Source: Sclerotinia nivalis (lineage: Eukaryota > Ascomycota > Leotiomycetes > Helotiales > Sclerotiniaceae). From it: a DNA stretch of 64,000 nucleotides. Shown here in pieces: positions 39,208 to 49,492 of the stretch. The stretch covers positions 1,364,001 to 1,428,000 of the forward strand of contig JAPEIS010000008.1 of assembly GCA_029531795.1 (NCBI GenBank), in the 5' to 3' direction. The notes under the pieces are model-generated. The model was not told the origin of the DNA and made no database searches. It saw nothing but the letters and a program-made list of their open reading frames with translations. Position numbers and translations under genes: made by a program. Within the stretch, counting starts at the first letter, position 1. Each line of letters begins with the position of its first letter.

Positions 39208-41274
39208 ATGGCTTCAAAATCAATAATTCTCCCATCCTTAGTTCCATATCCCAAGCTATCATGGAGGTCGAATATGCTACCTGAGGAGTGGGAGGCTTGC
39301 TTAGATGCCTGGGTATCTCTAATCGAAGCACACCTTTCCATGTCAACTCCAGATTTTATACGGATATCAGCAAAAGACGAATCCCTACCAAACTTCCTAG
39401 TATCTTACTTTGCCGAAGTAGCTCTATCACATGATGAGAACTTGTCAGCAAATTCCTCGAAGTTCAAGCAGCTACGCAAGCAAGCATATCTTTTATTCTA
39501 TAAGTTGATTATCGTTGATACATCACCGGAATCTTTATTGCGCTGGGAAGTTCTTGCAGATGTATGTAAAGTTTATGGAAAGGAAAGGGGCGGCAAAGTC
39601 ACTACATTGGCATGGAGCAAGCACTCTACGGCAATTGAGGCTTCGCTGAGTAGTGTCAAGGGCTTGTTGACAGAACAACTAGATGCTGGCCTCAAGGGGG
39701 ACTTCAAAGGCTCAGAGATACTACTGAGACGACTAAATCATTTGCTATACGCTTCTCCTGAAGCAGCCTCATTCTTCATGGCTGGGGATGATTTCGTGGA
39801 TGCTCTTATAAGTTGTTACAAGCTCATGAATCCACCATTACGCAAAGTCATTCTCTCCACTATGTATCTTTGTATTATTGGACTTACAGAAGGTCCAAAG
39901 CCAAGATTCTCATCTCTTATCGACCAACTTTATTCATTGAATGCTGCAGCTGAAGCACATAAGAAAGGTCCAACTAATGTGAACGACTCACTGGTTGCTG
40001 AACTGGTCACAGTGACACCCGTGCTAAAGCAAATTCAAGAAAGAATTGATGCTAGTGGCTCAGGATCGAGCAGAGCGAAGTCTGTGATCACTACTTTACA
40101 AGGCTTTCGTAAACCTGGAGGCGGTGGAAGGCCACGTCACATTATCAAGAAGAAGCCCAATAAGGGCAAGGGCTTGGCCGACGCTGATGATCAAGGAAAT
40201 AGCAATATGCATGTTCATCAGATGAGCCTAATATCACAAATTCAGGATTTGTTCCCAGACCTTGGGTCGGGTTTTATTGTCAAGCTACTTGAAGAATATC
40301 GTGATAATACGGAAGAAGTTATATCTCATCTTCTGGATGGATCCTTACCGCCAAGTCTAAATACTGCTGATCGATATGAAAAGCTGTACGTATCCTCATG
40401 CTCCCGGAGCCACCGCTCTAACCATTTCTATAGAGAAATTCCCAACGAATCATCTTCAAGCCACGCCGACCTAGCACCTCATTCAACTCCTCCACAACTT
40501 CCTGCCCGCCGCAACGTCTTTGATGATGACGAGCTTGACCAACTCACAGTTGATGCCTCTCGCCTACATTTCGGTCGTCGAAACCCCGACCAAACAGCCG
40601 ATGATGTACTCCAAGATCGCTCTACCGCCCCCAACAAGGCCGCCATTTTATCTGCCCTCGCTGCTTTCGACTCAGATGATGATGAAAGAGACGACACATA
40701 CGATGTTGCAGATGTAGGCGGAACTGTTGATTCCACCAACCCTGAAGAGCCCAACCCAGAGAACAACCTACAACAAAGTACACATGATGAAGCCCTGTTC
40801 CGTGCCTACAAGTCATCACCAAGCATCTTTGCTAGAGATTCAACCACTCGTAGAAGCAAGGAAAGAGCAGCCATAAGACAAGAAACAGGCATGACTGACG
40901 AAGCACTTGAGGGATGGGCGGTCATGCTTTCTCGCGACCCTAGACAAATGCGAAGACTCGAAACGAGATTCGCTACTTTCAAGGGGGAACAGGCAGGATT
41001 GGAAAGTACGGCGTGGAGAGCTGTCGAGGGAGAGGAAGACGGAAATGGAAATGGAAATAGGGGTAGAGGTGGAAGAATTAGGGGGCAGGGAAGAGGTGGG
41101 AGAGGCGGTGGTGGCAGAGGGGGAAGAGGCGGTGGAAATGTGGCGGGTACGAGTGGTGACAAAGACACTGACGTGGCCAGGCAGATGAAAGAGGCGAATA
41201 AGGGATCAAGAGCCAATCACAATCGGAGGGAGGGAAGAGCAAGGAAAATGGCTAGGGGAGGATTTCCGGGGTAG
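39208..41274 (+). CDS. CUE-domain protein of the CUE3/ASCC2 family (ribosome quality control)
   Basis: The frame is open for 688 codons. A probable 48-nt intron at 40386-40433 (GTACGT donor, CTAAC branch, TATAG acceptor) would give 672 residues; it is stop-free and in frame, so retention is also possible. The N-terminal helical region (about 1-330, with MLPEEWEACLDAWVSLIE and YLLFYKLI) resembles ASCC2. A CUE ubiquitin-binding domain follows (about 338-383, MSLISQIQDLFPDLGSGF then LLEEYRDNTEEVISHLLDG). The tail is acidic and ends in an RGG-rich stretch (about 610-655), a likely RNA-binding element. Yeast Cue3 and human ASCC2 belong to the complex that splits collided ribosomes, acting with Slh1/ASCC3. 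The family call rests on domain order. Confidence 0.82.
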   Translation: MASKSIILPSLVPYPKLSWRSNMLPEEWEACLDAWVSLIEAHLSMSTPDFIRISAKDESLPNFLVSYFAEVALSHDENLSANSSKFKQLRKQAYLLFYKLIIVDTSPESLLRWEVLADVCKVYGKERGGKVTTLAWSKHSTAIEASLSSVKGLLTEQLDAGLKGDFKGSEILLRRLNHLLYASPEAASFFMAGDDFVDALISCYKLMNPPLRKVILSTMYLCIIGLTEGPKPRFSSLIDQLYSLNAAAEAHKKGPTNVNDSLVAELVTVTPVLKQIQERIDASGSGSSRAKSVITTLQGFRKPGGGGRPRHIIKKKPNKGKGLADADDQGNSNMHVHQMSLISQIQDLFPDLGSGFIVKLLEEYRDNTEEVISHLLDGSLPPSLNTADRYEKLYVSSCSRSHRSNHFYREIPNESSSSHADLAPHSTPPQLPARRNVFDDDELDQLTVDASRLHFGRRNPDQTADDVLQDRSTAPNKAAILSALAAFDSDDDERDDTYDVADVGGTVDSTNPEEPNPENNLQQSTHDEALFRAYKSSPSIFARDSTTRRSKERAAIRQETGMTDEALEGWAVMLSRDPRQMRRLETRFATFKGEQAGLESTAWRAVEGEEDGNGNGNRGRGGRIRGQGRGGRGGGGRGGRGGGNVAGTSGDKDTDVARQMKEANKGSRANHNRREGRARKMARGGFPG

Positions 41275-41800
41275 TGGAAATGGGAGGTGGGGCCGAAGAG
41301 GTATTGAAAAGTGAGTTTATAGAAGGTGCGAAGTGTAGATATGTTTAATACCATCGATTTACTAGTGATCATCTCACATATATGCTATCATACTGGAAGG
41401 TGCGTCCACTCACTCTGAACGAGTCTCGTGATCGGGCCGGAGGGGTCGAAAATTCCCCATGGAGGAATCAATATTTGAGCGGAAGTGAAGGGATATAAAA
41501 GAGTGTACTGAGGGCAGCTTTATCGCTTCAGAGGTTGTGTGAGAACCTAGTAAACGGGAGCAATGTGTGGTTGGTTATGCTGGTATGAGGACAAGATATA
41601 TTGGAGTAGATTGCGATTCAGCGAGCAAAAAAGTAGTGACAATTAAAGGGTAAAATTCCGTTGGTCGATGCTCTTGCGCTCATACCAATGGTTCAACTTG
41701 ACCTCTGTGAAGGAATCTCACAGTAAAAGCCTTCAGATCGTTCTATTTTTCTCAAGTACAAATCCCGCAGTATAACAGAGAACATGCACATATATCTGTA
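41275..41800. other. Intergenic region left of the TIR element
   Basis: The 526 bp contain no gene and no repeat that I can see. They end at a TA dinucleotide (41799-41800) abutting the transposon. Confidence 0.55.
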
Positions 41801-42067
41801 AGTCAACTACCCTACTTTCGGGCCACCTTTCCTCATCAAAAATTACGAAAATCAACATTTTTAACTTTCTTATTTTTGAATATAATTTTTGGAAATTTTG
41901 TATATAGATTTATTACTTATATAATAGTAAAGTCTGAAAATTTCAGATTTTTCGCGATTTTTCTTATTGAGATACTAAAGATTGAATTTTCGATTTTTAA
42001 TTTGTATATAATTTGTATATCACAGGGACGGGAGATAGAATAATAGGTATAGCCTTATTAATAAGAT

Positions 42068-42084
42068 GTAGCTCGAAGAGCTAC
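42068..42084. repeat. Perfect hairpin inside the TIR element
   Basis: GTAGCTC and GAGCTAC are separated by GAA, a 7-bp perfect stem. A second palindromic stretch, GCCGGCGAGCCGGC, lies near 42168-42181. Their role is unknown. Confidence 0.6.
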
Positions 42085-43120
42085 GTTTCTAGGAACGGAG
42101 AACGGTTTCAAATACAGAATGTGCGGGAGCTAGTCCCAATGGGTGGCTAGCTCTCTCCTAACCGGGGGCCGGCGAGCCGGCGGAACTAGTAGGTGGCGTC
42201 CTGAGGTATTAATGCTAGGATCGTCACAATAAGCGTTTCGGTATCTCTTTGTTTATTGAACTTAAAAGTAATAGTTTATTCATAGATTAAAAAAAAAATG
42301 AAAAGTTTGATCATTGTTTTACGACTAATTGATTCTTTGTATATATAACTCTTACAATTCTTTTCATTCTTTTTTATTAAAAGCAACTCGTCAATTAGTT
42401 ATCATCGGTATCCCATCGAATAACAATAGTGGGAACAAGAAGCATTCGAGGTCCTTCGACCAATTCAAATACCTCCCAAAGTCAAGGAAATAATGTCTCC
42501 AGGACTTTAAGTGATCATCAACCATCACGCAACTGAAGCTGGAATTGATATAAAGATTTGAATACAAGAAGAGTTCGATATCTTTAAGCAAGCAAATCAA
42601 CAGGAAAACAAAGAGACCTTTCCCAAGTATTCCAAGCTAATTGATGATGCTCCTTTGTTTATATACTAGCGATTAACAATGAGGATGCCCCTTTGTAGAT
42701 TTCCTAATCGATATCGTTATATAGTTATAATAGATTTTATAGAGATTAAAAATTGTAATATTTTTAATAAAAGATAATCTACAAATTATTATATATAACA
42801 ATCTAATTTATTTTGTAAAATATAATTCAATAATTTTTAAAAAATAAATAATTTAATATTAATAATTTTTATTAAAAAGTTATTTAAGATTTTTATATTT
42901 TTTAATTTTGTATACAAATTATATACAAATTAAAATTCGAAAATTAAATCTTGAAAATTTCAATGAAAAAAGAATTTAAAATTATGAAATTTTTAAATTT
43001 TTAATTGATATCTATAAAAAGAATCTATATTTCAAATTTTAATCAATTATGTTTATTCGTTGTAAAGTTATTAATAGATGAAAATCATGATTTTTGGTGT
43101 AAAAGGGTGGCCCAAATTTA

Positions 43121-43148
43121 ATCAATCAATCAATCAATCAATCAATCA
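43121..43148. repeat. (ATCA)7 microsatellite within the TIR element
   Basis: Seven ATCA units lie between two copies of the GGGTGGCCCA motif near the right terminus. Confidence 0.85.
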
Positions 43149-43449
43149 GGGTGGCCCAAAAAGAGAGGTGGCCCGAAAGTAGGGTAGTTGACTTAAAGAG
43201 AACAGACGCTTCGTCGAAAGAGCGACTCAAATGATATTTCATATAGCATATGCCATGATATTAACGCATTATATCCATACTACTTCTACATCCCCCATGG
43301 AAATCATAAACACCATATCACCAAATTAGTAACCGCATGACTTTCCCACTAAAACTCCTAGAATATCTCCATCGATACAGTCCAGACCAATTCACGATTA
43401 CAATATCATAATATCACAAATGGGAAGTTCATAGTCTAAAAGAAATGCC

Positions 43450-45415
43450 CTAATCGACTTCCCAGCTCTCGCCTGATGTCGTGCTGTTCTTGGATTCTGA
43501 GGAACTCACCCTTCTCCTTGAAGGCGTGGGTGTAAGCCTAAATCCAAAGTCATCCTCAGTCCAGGTTTCACCATGATATTCGTCCTCGGTGAAATCCCAA
43601 TGCACAGCCTCCCCTTCGCCAAGTAGCACGCCTCTCCATTCCCCTGCTGCAATCTTAGATGCGATATTCATCATAATGTGTAGTAGATGGCTTGGAGGAC
43701 TCAGAAGAATTTCGCATGTCTTTTGGATGATTGCCGTTGGGAGATGCCGAGCAGTTTGTAGTCGTCTTGACCCCGGTGGGGGGGAGAACAGATTCACTGC
43801 TGAAGGAAGAGGTGATAGTGTCCTTATGCTTGAATCGCTATTTGCAGTACCACAATTTCTCGGTCTTAGGGGTGAAGGGATGATGATCTCAGAGACCTCA
43901 TCTTCAGACTTCCCACCATCGCTGATCAAAGTCGGGGTTCTTAGAGCTGGTGACAAACTTCGAGGTGATGCATTAATGAGTGAAGGTGTTTGCCATACTC
44001 CGTGTACCTCAGGAATTACATTGAGCTGTGAAATTGTTCGCGTAGGGTGTACCTTCTTTGGAAGTATAATATTATCGTGCGGGTAGGGAAATGTGGTAGG
44101 TGATGGAGGACTCGAGAGAGGTGGTGATGGCGGTACATCGGGCGGAGAGTGCCATGATTGCGTAGAGTGAAAGGACTCAACGCTTGATGAAAGCTCCGAT
44201 TCAATATCACCAACGGCAATTTTCCTGACTGGCGATCTATTTCGACGCTTTGAAGGTGGACTCGTGATTAGAGAGAGCACAGGAGGCGCCGTTATTGATC
44301 GACTACAGTGCTGTAATACTTGTGACCGAGTTTTTGATTCAAGGGGCGATTGCGGATATGATGACCGGACGGGGTTCTTTGGTGTGACATTGGTGTCATC
44401 GGTCGCGTCACTGTCATCACCCTCGTCAAACTCTAAATGGGGCTGGGCAGGAATTACAGATTCTGATGGCCAGCAACCATGTTCTGTCTGATGGGATTCG
44501 GCGGAGTGACTTTGTGGTGAACGGATTGGAAATTGTACGACTAGATTCGTTGATCTGGCTGAAGATGCTTCTGGCGTTTCTTCTTGGGGTTGCAGGTCTG
44601 ATATGCATGTCTTTGTGGGGCAAGACGAGGATTGATGCAATACAGGAGTTTGAAGTGGGGAAGAAGAGCGGGCTCTTGTGCACGAGAGCTTTGGCGAGCT
44701 CAGGGTCAACGAGGTCGACTTTGAAGCAATAGGATAAAGATCACCCCTAGGTAAAGGAATCCTAGATGATGACCTCTGTACTGGCCTCCACGGTTTTTGC
44801 ATTGCAGGTATCTGCGGAACAATCGGAAGATCAATTGAAAAGGTTCTTTGAAATGGACAAGGAGTCTTTTCGTATAACAACACTTGCGCCAATGTCCTCT
44901 TGAACTCTTCTACTTGTTTAATTTCTTCGGGCGTTGTGTTTCTTATCTCGATTCGCCAATACTCCTGCAACTTCCGTACTTGTAACACAAACTTGCTAGA
45001 TCCATCGTCTGAAATAAACCAACATTGACTTCGAGGTAATATTGGCTTTAAAGCTTTTTGACAGTTTAAAAATGCGACCGATTCGGGAGCTCTATAGATG
45101 CGCAAAGTTCCTGCAACCAAAATATCAGCATGAGTATTCTTTTTCCTAGGGCAAATACCAGATTGCCATGAGGCGCGTACCGACGGCGATTGTCCTTTCC
45201 ACTGGGGATGACCACCTCAACGAATAACCTATCTCCGTATCCTCCTCCGCAGACCCATTACTCGAGCTCGGCCGCGACGAACTAGACGATGGTGTTGAAA
45301 ACGATATAATGCGGGCTCCATCGACACTGTAAAGTATCTCAATTTGGGGATCGGGAGTTGATGTTAGTCGACCAGAAGCAGACACAGCGCGTGCAGATGA
45401 GGGAGTAGAAGCCAT
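43450..45415 (-). CDS. INP1: Inheritance of peroxisomes protein 1
   Basis: Two exons (45415-45181, 45110-43450) give 631 residues. The N-terminal third carries the conserved INP1 region (about residues 70-180): GTLRIYRAPESVAFLNC, LKPILPRSQCWFISDDGSSKFVLQV in two blocks, and LQEYWRIEIRN. The rest is Ser/Pro-rich and disordered, ending with FTEDEYHGETWTEDDFGFRL and a Ser-rich tail. In yeast, Inp1 tethers peroxisomes to the mother-cell cortex through Pex3, which retains part of the population at division. In filamentous fungi the same family likely positions peroxisomes. The assignment rests on resemblance of the N-terminal block. The intron is 70 nt with a GTACGC donor and GCAG acceptor. Confidence 0.82.
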
Positions 45416-46159
45416 GGCAATGTTGAGCCAGTTTTTTTCTTTTTATGTTTTCTGTCTAATGACCATGATGGTGTTGTATGTTGCGCGGTAGGTGGTGAAC
45501 TTCTTGAATGCTGTAAATGAATGCGAATTTGAGGTTGACGGTGATGTATGCAACCTGTGCAGTTATATAGATCCTGCGGAGTTTCAAGACAGTACAGGCG
45601 GTTCCATGTGCTGTAAGAAGTAGCTTCCTGTCGATTCGATTTTCCAATTTGAATTTTGAGAAGGAATGTGGAGTAGCAAAATCAAAGATGTGTTTGTATC
45701 CGCGGATAACTTCAATTCCCTATGGGACAATAGAAGAGACACGATTGATTCTGTTAATTGATTAAGTCGAGAGGGCTGGAAGTAGCCAAAAAAAGCAAGG
45801 AAGACTATGCTTCGGACAATATATGCTGTCTCTAGGTACTAAAACGAGACCGCGCGCCTACAGTCCCTGACCAACAACATTCTCACTCCTACGGTAAATG
45901 TCATTCAATATTCAATATACGATTCTCGAGTTATTCATTAAAATTTATTACAATTAAGGCAAAAGTCACATCACATTGTTCCGATTTACGGGAGGTTTTA
46001 ATTCGGATATTAAATCCTTGGGTTTAAAGGAGAATAACTACCAAGTACTAGTATTAGTACAATCTGCCTAGTAGTAAATCCAACTTGGGGTGGGGGATCA
46101 GACGGTGCATTGGCCGCGGTAAGATCTTTAACTTAGGTATTATTACACAGTTATCTATA

Positions 46160-46710
46160 TATCTTCACTCAATGTTCCAGATCAATTTCAACAATTATAT
46201 ATACATATATACTCTGGATAATATATATACATGTATATATTAGTAAATAGTATTCAAAAAATAAAGCAACTATTTAAAATTTCCTATTATTATATTCTCT
46301 ATCTTAATTTTTAAACCAGTTTCCAACAATGAGAAAGAAATATTGTCAAAGTATTAAGGATTCTCGAATAGCCTCATCGATGGTATGTATTATTATTCAG
46401 AGAGTGGAGTGAAAAGGCCAAGGTCCCTTTATTGTACAGAGTATACTTCTCGTATCTTCATTTAACGTTCCAATCCAATTTCAACAATTATAAAGGTATA
46501 ACCAAGCATTGAATACTCCCGTTCTTGAATAGCTTCATTAATAATAGTATTCAAACAATGAAATAACTAACATCTTTTATCATTACTAGTCATGCTCTCT
46601 ACCTTCTCGATGTTCGATGTTCGATGTTCCTACCCAATTTCAACAACTACTAGAGTAGATATGAAGGTAAAGCCAATGTATAAATACATACCTATTCTTT
46701 GAATGATCCT
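46160..46710. repeat. Three or four degenerate repeat units
   Basis: A core resembling CTTCATTTAACGTTCC then CAATTTCAACAATTATA appears near 46161-46200, 46453-46492 and 46609-46651. It is followed in the first two by TAGTATTCAAA and AATAAAG/GAAATAAC. A related block with GAATAGCCTCAT or GAATAGCTTCAT lies near 46360 and 46520. The units are roughly 150 bp and strongly diverged. Confidence 0.55.
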
Positions 46711-47065
46711 CATTGCGATTTAAAAATTTAATGGTTGTATATTGTTATTGATACCTACCTACCTAGGTACAGCGAGTGAAATTAATAATTCATAATTCAT
46801 AATTCATAATTCATAATAGTGTGTTACTCGTGCCTGTTGTGCCTCTTGTGCCCTTTCTATAAATGAGGGGCCAAAATGATGACATCTTGAGCCAGAGCCA
46901 AGAATGTTGTTGCATGTGGAGTAGCTTCCTCAAGCTCTGAGCTGTTGTCTCACTCCGTACTGCGTATACACTTGCCGGGATAAAAAAGATTATGTGTACG
47001 TAGTCTTTTTGTTTGTTCTTATTACGGTACCTGAGGGGTATACTCGTAATTTTACCATCTCGGTC

Positions 47066-47108
47066 TTCAATCTTCAGTCTTCAATCTTCAATCTTCAATC
47101 TTCAATCT
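47066..47108. repeat. (TTCAATC)n array in the 5' leader
   Basis: About six heptamers TTCAATC or TTCAGTC lie within 70 bp of the start codon of the next gene, so they are probably transcribed. Confidence 0.75.
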
Positions 47109-47134
47109 ACCTTTCAACGGACAGCCACTTACAT

Positions 47135-48644
47135 ATGGCCGAAATGGACTCGGAAAGGTTGCAGAAACCAGTCAAAATTCCCGGGGACTTGAAGGAAAAG
47201 TTGTCTATTGACCATTTCGATTTGAACGCTTTTCTGCGAGGAGCACAATTGACTATTGTGGGAGGTTAGTTTTGAATAAAACAACAATGTCAATATCAAT
47301 ATGTTGAAACGTTGATGTACACTACTGTACTGTACTGACTAACTAACTGGTTCATAGCTCTGAGAGCTCTGCAGAATCCTCAATTGTTTACTTCAGAACA
47401 CTACAAGCAGGTGGCTCTCGCTGTCTTAGCAGGTGTCATAATTCGACTAGCTATAGAGATACCTGTACGCTTTCTCGCCACACTGTACTTCTGCTCTTTA
47501 TGCTCGCTAACATGTAGCAGATTTTTGGGGTGAGAGTCTTGCTATGGTTTATGTCGTTTGTTGTAGACCTGGGGGCTTCCACCTTCGATGATAAGGTAAT
47601 TGAGGGTATAGATCTTATTCAAAATCATGTTTTACAGGTTCCTTTCTTTCTCATGAGCATATTGAGTCGTGTTACTCCAACTCTTGACAATATGTAAGCA
47701 TTTCTCCATGAACGCATAACTTATCACTGGATATGATTCTTTACTGACACTTACAGGTTCATGATGAGCCTTGCTTTCGTTGACGAAACCTATTACGAGA
47801 AACACAAAGGAGAAGATCGTTCCACATTACGAGATGAATATTATCCAAACCTACGACGATATCCTAAGAGAGATGGTACAACACACAAAACAAGCACAGC
47901 GGAGAACACGTCCATGTTTTTAATGAAGTTTGGCAAGAAGGCGGGACTCTCTTTGGCAGTTTATGCTCTATCTTATATTCCTATACTTGGACGTTTCGTG
48001 CTCCCGGCTGCCAGTTTTTACACATTCAATAAGTACGAACATTAATCGAAATACCAGACCTATCTTACTAACAGTCATTAGAGCCGCGGGTCTTGGTCCT
48101 GGCCTTGTAGTGTTTGGCACAGGTATCTTTTTACCTCGCAAATACCTAATAATATTTTTACAAACTTACTTCTCATCACGCAGTCTGATGCGTGAATTGG
48201 TGCGTTTTGATTCTGACCTATTATAATCATAGCTGACTGGTACAGCTTGAGCCATACTTCGCTCGTATCGATTTCACCAGAGAGCAAAAGAAAAATTGGT
48301 TTCATGATCGAGAGGGGCTTTTGTTCGGATTTGGTGTCGGGTTCTACATACTGCTCCGAATCCCTCTCCTCGGTGTACTCGTCTATGGCATTGCAGAAGC
48401 ATCAACAGCATATCTTATTACCAAAATTACCGACCCGCCTCCACCTGTTGGACAAGAGGGGAACTTTGCTGCTAGCCAACAAAAATGGAAGAACAAGCAT
48501 GAATTCTTGAACCTCAAACTCGACCAACTAGATGCTCTGAATACGTCCAGTAGTAAGGGGTTCTCAAAGGGTGATTCAAGCGAGAAAGCTTCTTCATCGG
48601 CCACAGAAGCACCTCCACCATATAACGAACTGAGATCAAGGTAG
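47135..48644 (+). CDS. Multi-pass membrane protein, UsgS-like / RRT8-LDS-like
   Basis: Six exons (47135-47264, 47358-47464, 47521-47693, 47757-48032, 48082-48199, 48246-48644) keep frame throughout and give 400 residues. The first 35 residues are soluble (SERLQKPVKIPGDLKEKL), followed by about four to six hydrophobic segments: VALAVLAGVIIRLAIEIP, VLLWFMSFVVDL, LSLAVYALSYIPILGRFVLP, GLVVFGTGIFL and GFGVGFYILLRIPLLGVLV. The C-terminus is soluble and ends PPPYNELRSR. It resembles fungal proteins annotated as transmembrane protein UsgS and the yeast RRT8/LDS lipid-droplet group; this is from memory. Biochemical function is unknown. The 49-nt intron (48033-48081) is among the shortest here. Confidence 0.75.
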
Positions 48645-49492
48645 TGGATGATCAGGATGGCGAGCATAGGGCATGTAGTCAGCTGATAGTGTGGGATATC
48701 ACTAACAATGTGATGCAAAATATGTTTGCCATTTTCTTCTGGTGCCAAAAGATGAACATGGAAGCTACAAAATACTCATATAACATTGTATATATTGTCA
48801 GCTTGTTAGTCAATAAATCAGGTATGCCAAGCTCCACTTCCAAAAGCCGACTTGCATGCACTTGTAAGCCATCATAAAATTTCTCGAATTACCAAGTTGC
48901 GCAGCCCGTTTGGAATTAGAATGCGAATGCTAAGAAATCTAAGAGTCTAAGAGTCTATTGGATCCAGATCTATGAATGGTCAATTATGAATTATGACTTG
49001 TCATCTCTGAAATCTTCTACAATTAGGTAATTTTAATTACAATGCTAAGTAATGATATCTTTCTACTCGATTAGTTCCGTCTGAAATCCCTAGATGCCAT
49101 ACACATTTTTGTCTACTCGTCTGTTGTAATCTTACTCTCCTATCTTAGATTAATCTGCATAAATGATTGGTTCGATTCACTTAAGAGGGGTAGTTTACGA
49201 TAAGAGCTCCCGAAGACACCTTCCTTATCATTTCTTACGTCTCTTCTTTGATCATTTATATATTAATTGAAAATATATGCCACTTTTGGTGGAGTATCTA
49301 AAGGTATAAGCTGTGGCCCATAACATTTCTTCTCCTTTTCATTCGACTTTTGACCACGTTTTCAATTTTCATCTCATGTTCCCCTTCACCTTTTCTTTCT
49401 CCTTCTCACAAACTTTTGAACATAACCCGCCACCATACTTCATTCTTCTTGTTTGAACCCCATCTCACACACTTAGATCTCAATAAGATACA
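48645..49492. other. Intergenic region upstream of formamidase
   Basis: The 0.85 kb contains the 3' end of the membrane-protein gene and the formamidase promoter. There is no other gene-like signal. T/C-rich sequence occurs just before the start (49330-49430). Confidence 0.6.

Larger units (their letters stand above)
41801..43193. mobile_element. Non-autonomous TIR transposon, TA target duplication
   Basis: Both ends carry a perfect 28-bp inverted repeat beginning AGTCAACTACCCTACTTTCG (41801-41828, and reverse-complemented at 43166-43193). The element is flanked by TA on both sides (41799-41800, 43194-43195). TA duplication is used by the Tc1/mariner/pogo superfamily, including fungal Fot1-like elements. 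The similarity extends inward imperfectly: an ATTTGTATATAATTTGTATA-like stretch occurs inverted near 42000 and 42920. The 1393-bp interior has no frame over 70 codons, so no transposase. It is AT-rich except for a GC-richer island at 42060-42240. Subterminal GGTGGCCC motifs occur three times at the right end. It may be a deletion derivative or a MITE-like element carrying foreign filler. Confidence 0.85.
45416..47134. other. Divergent AT-rich intergenic region with degenerate repeats
   Basis: The 1.7 kb between INP1 and the membrane-protein gene hold no supported gene. It includes a degenerate repeat family (46160-46710), an AATTCAT array (46787-46818) and a TTCAATC array (47066-47108) just before the start codon. 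TA-rich runs lie near 46195-46245. Confidence 0.55.
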
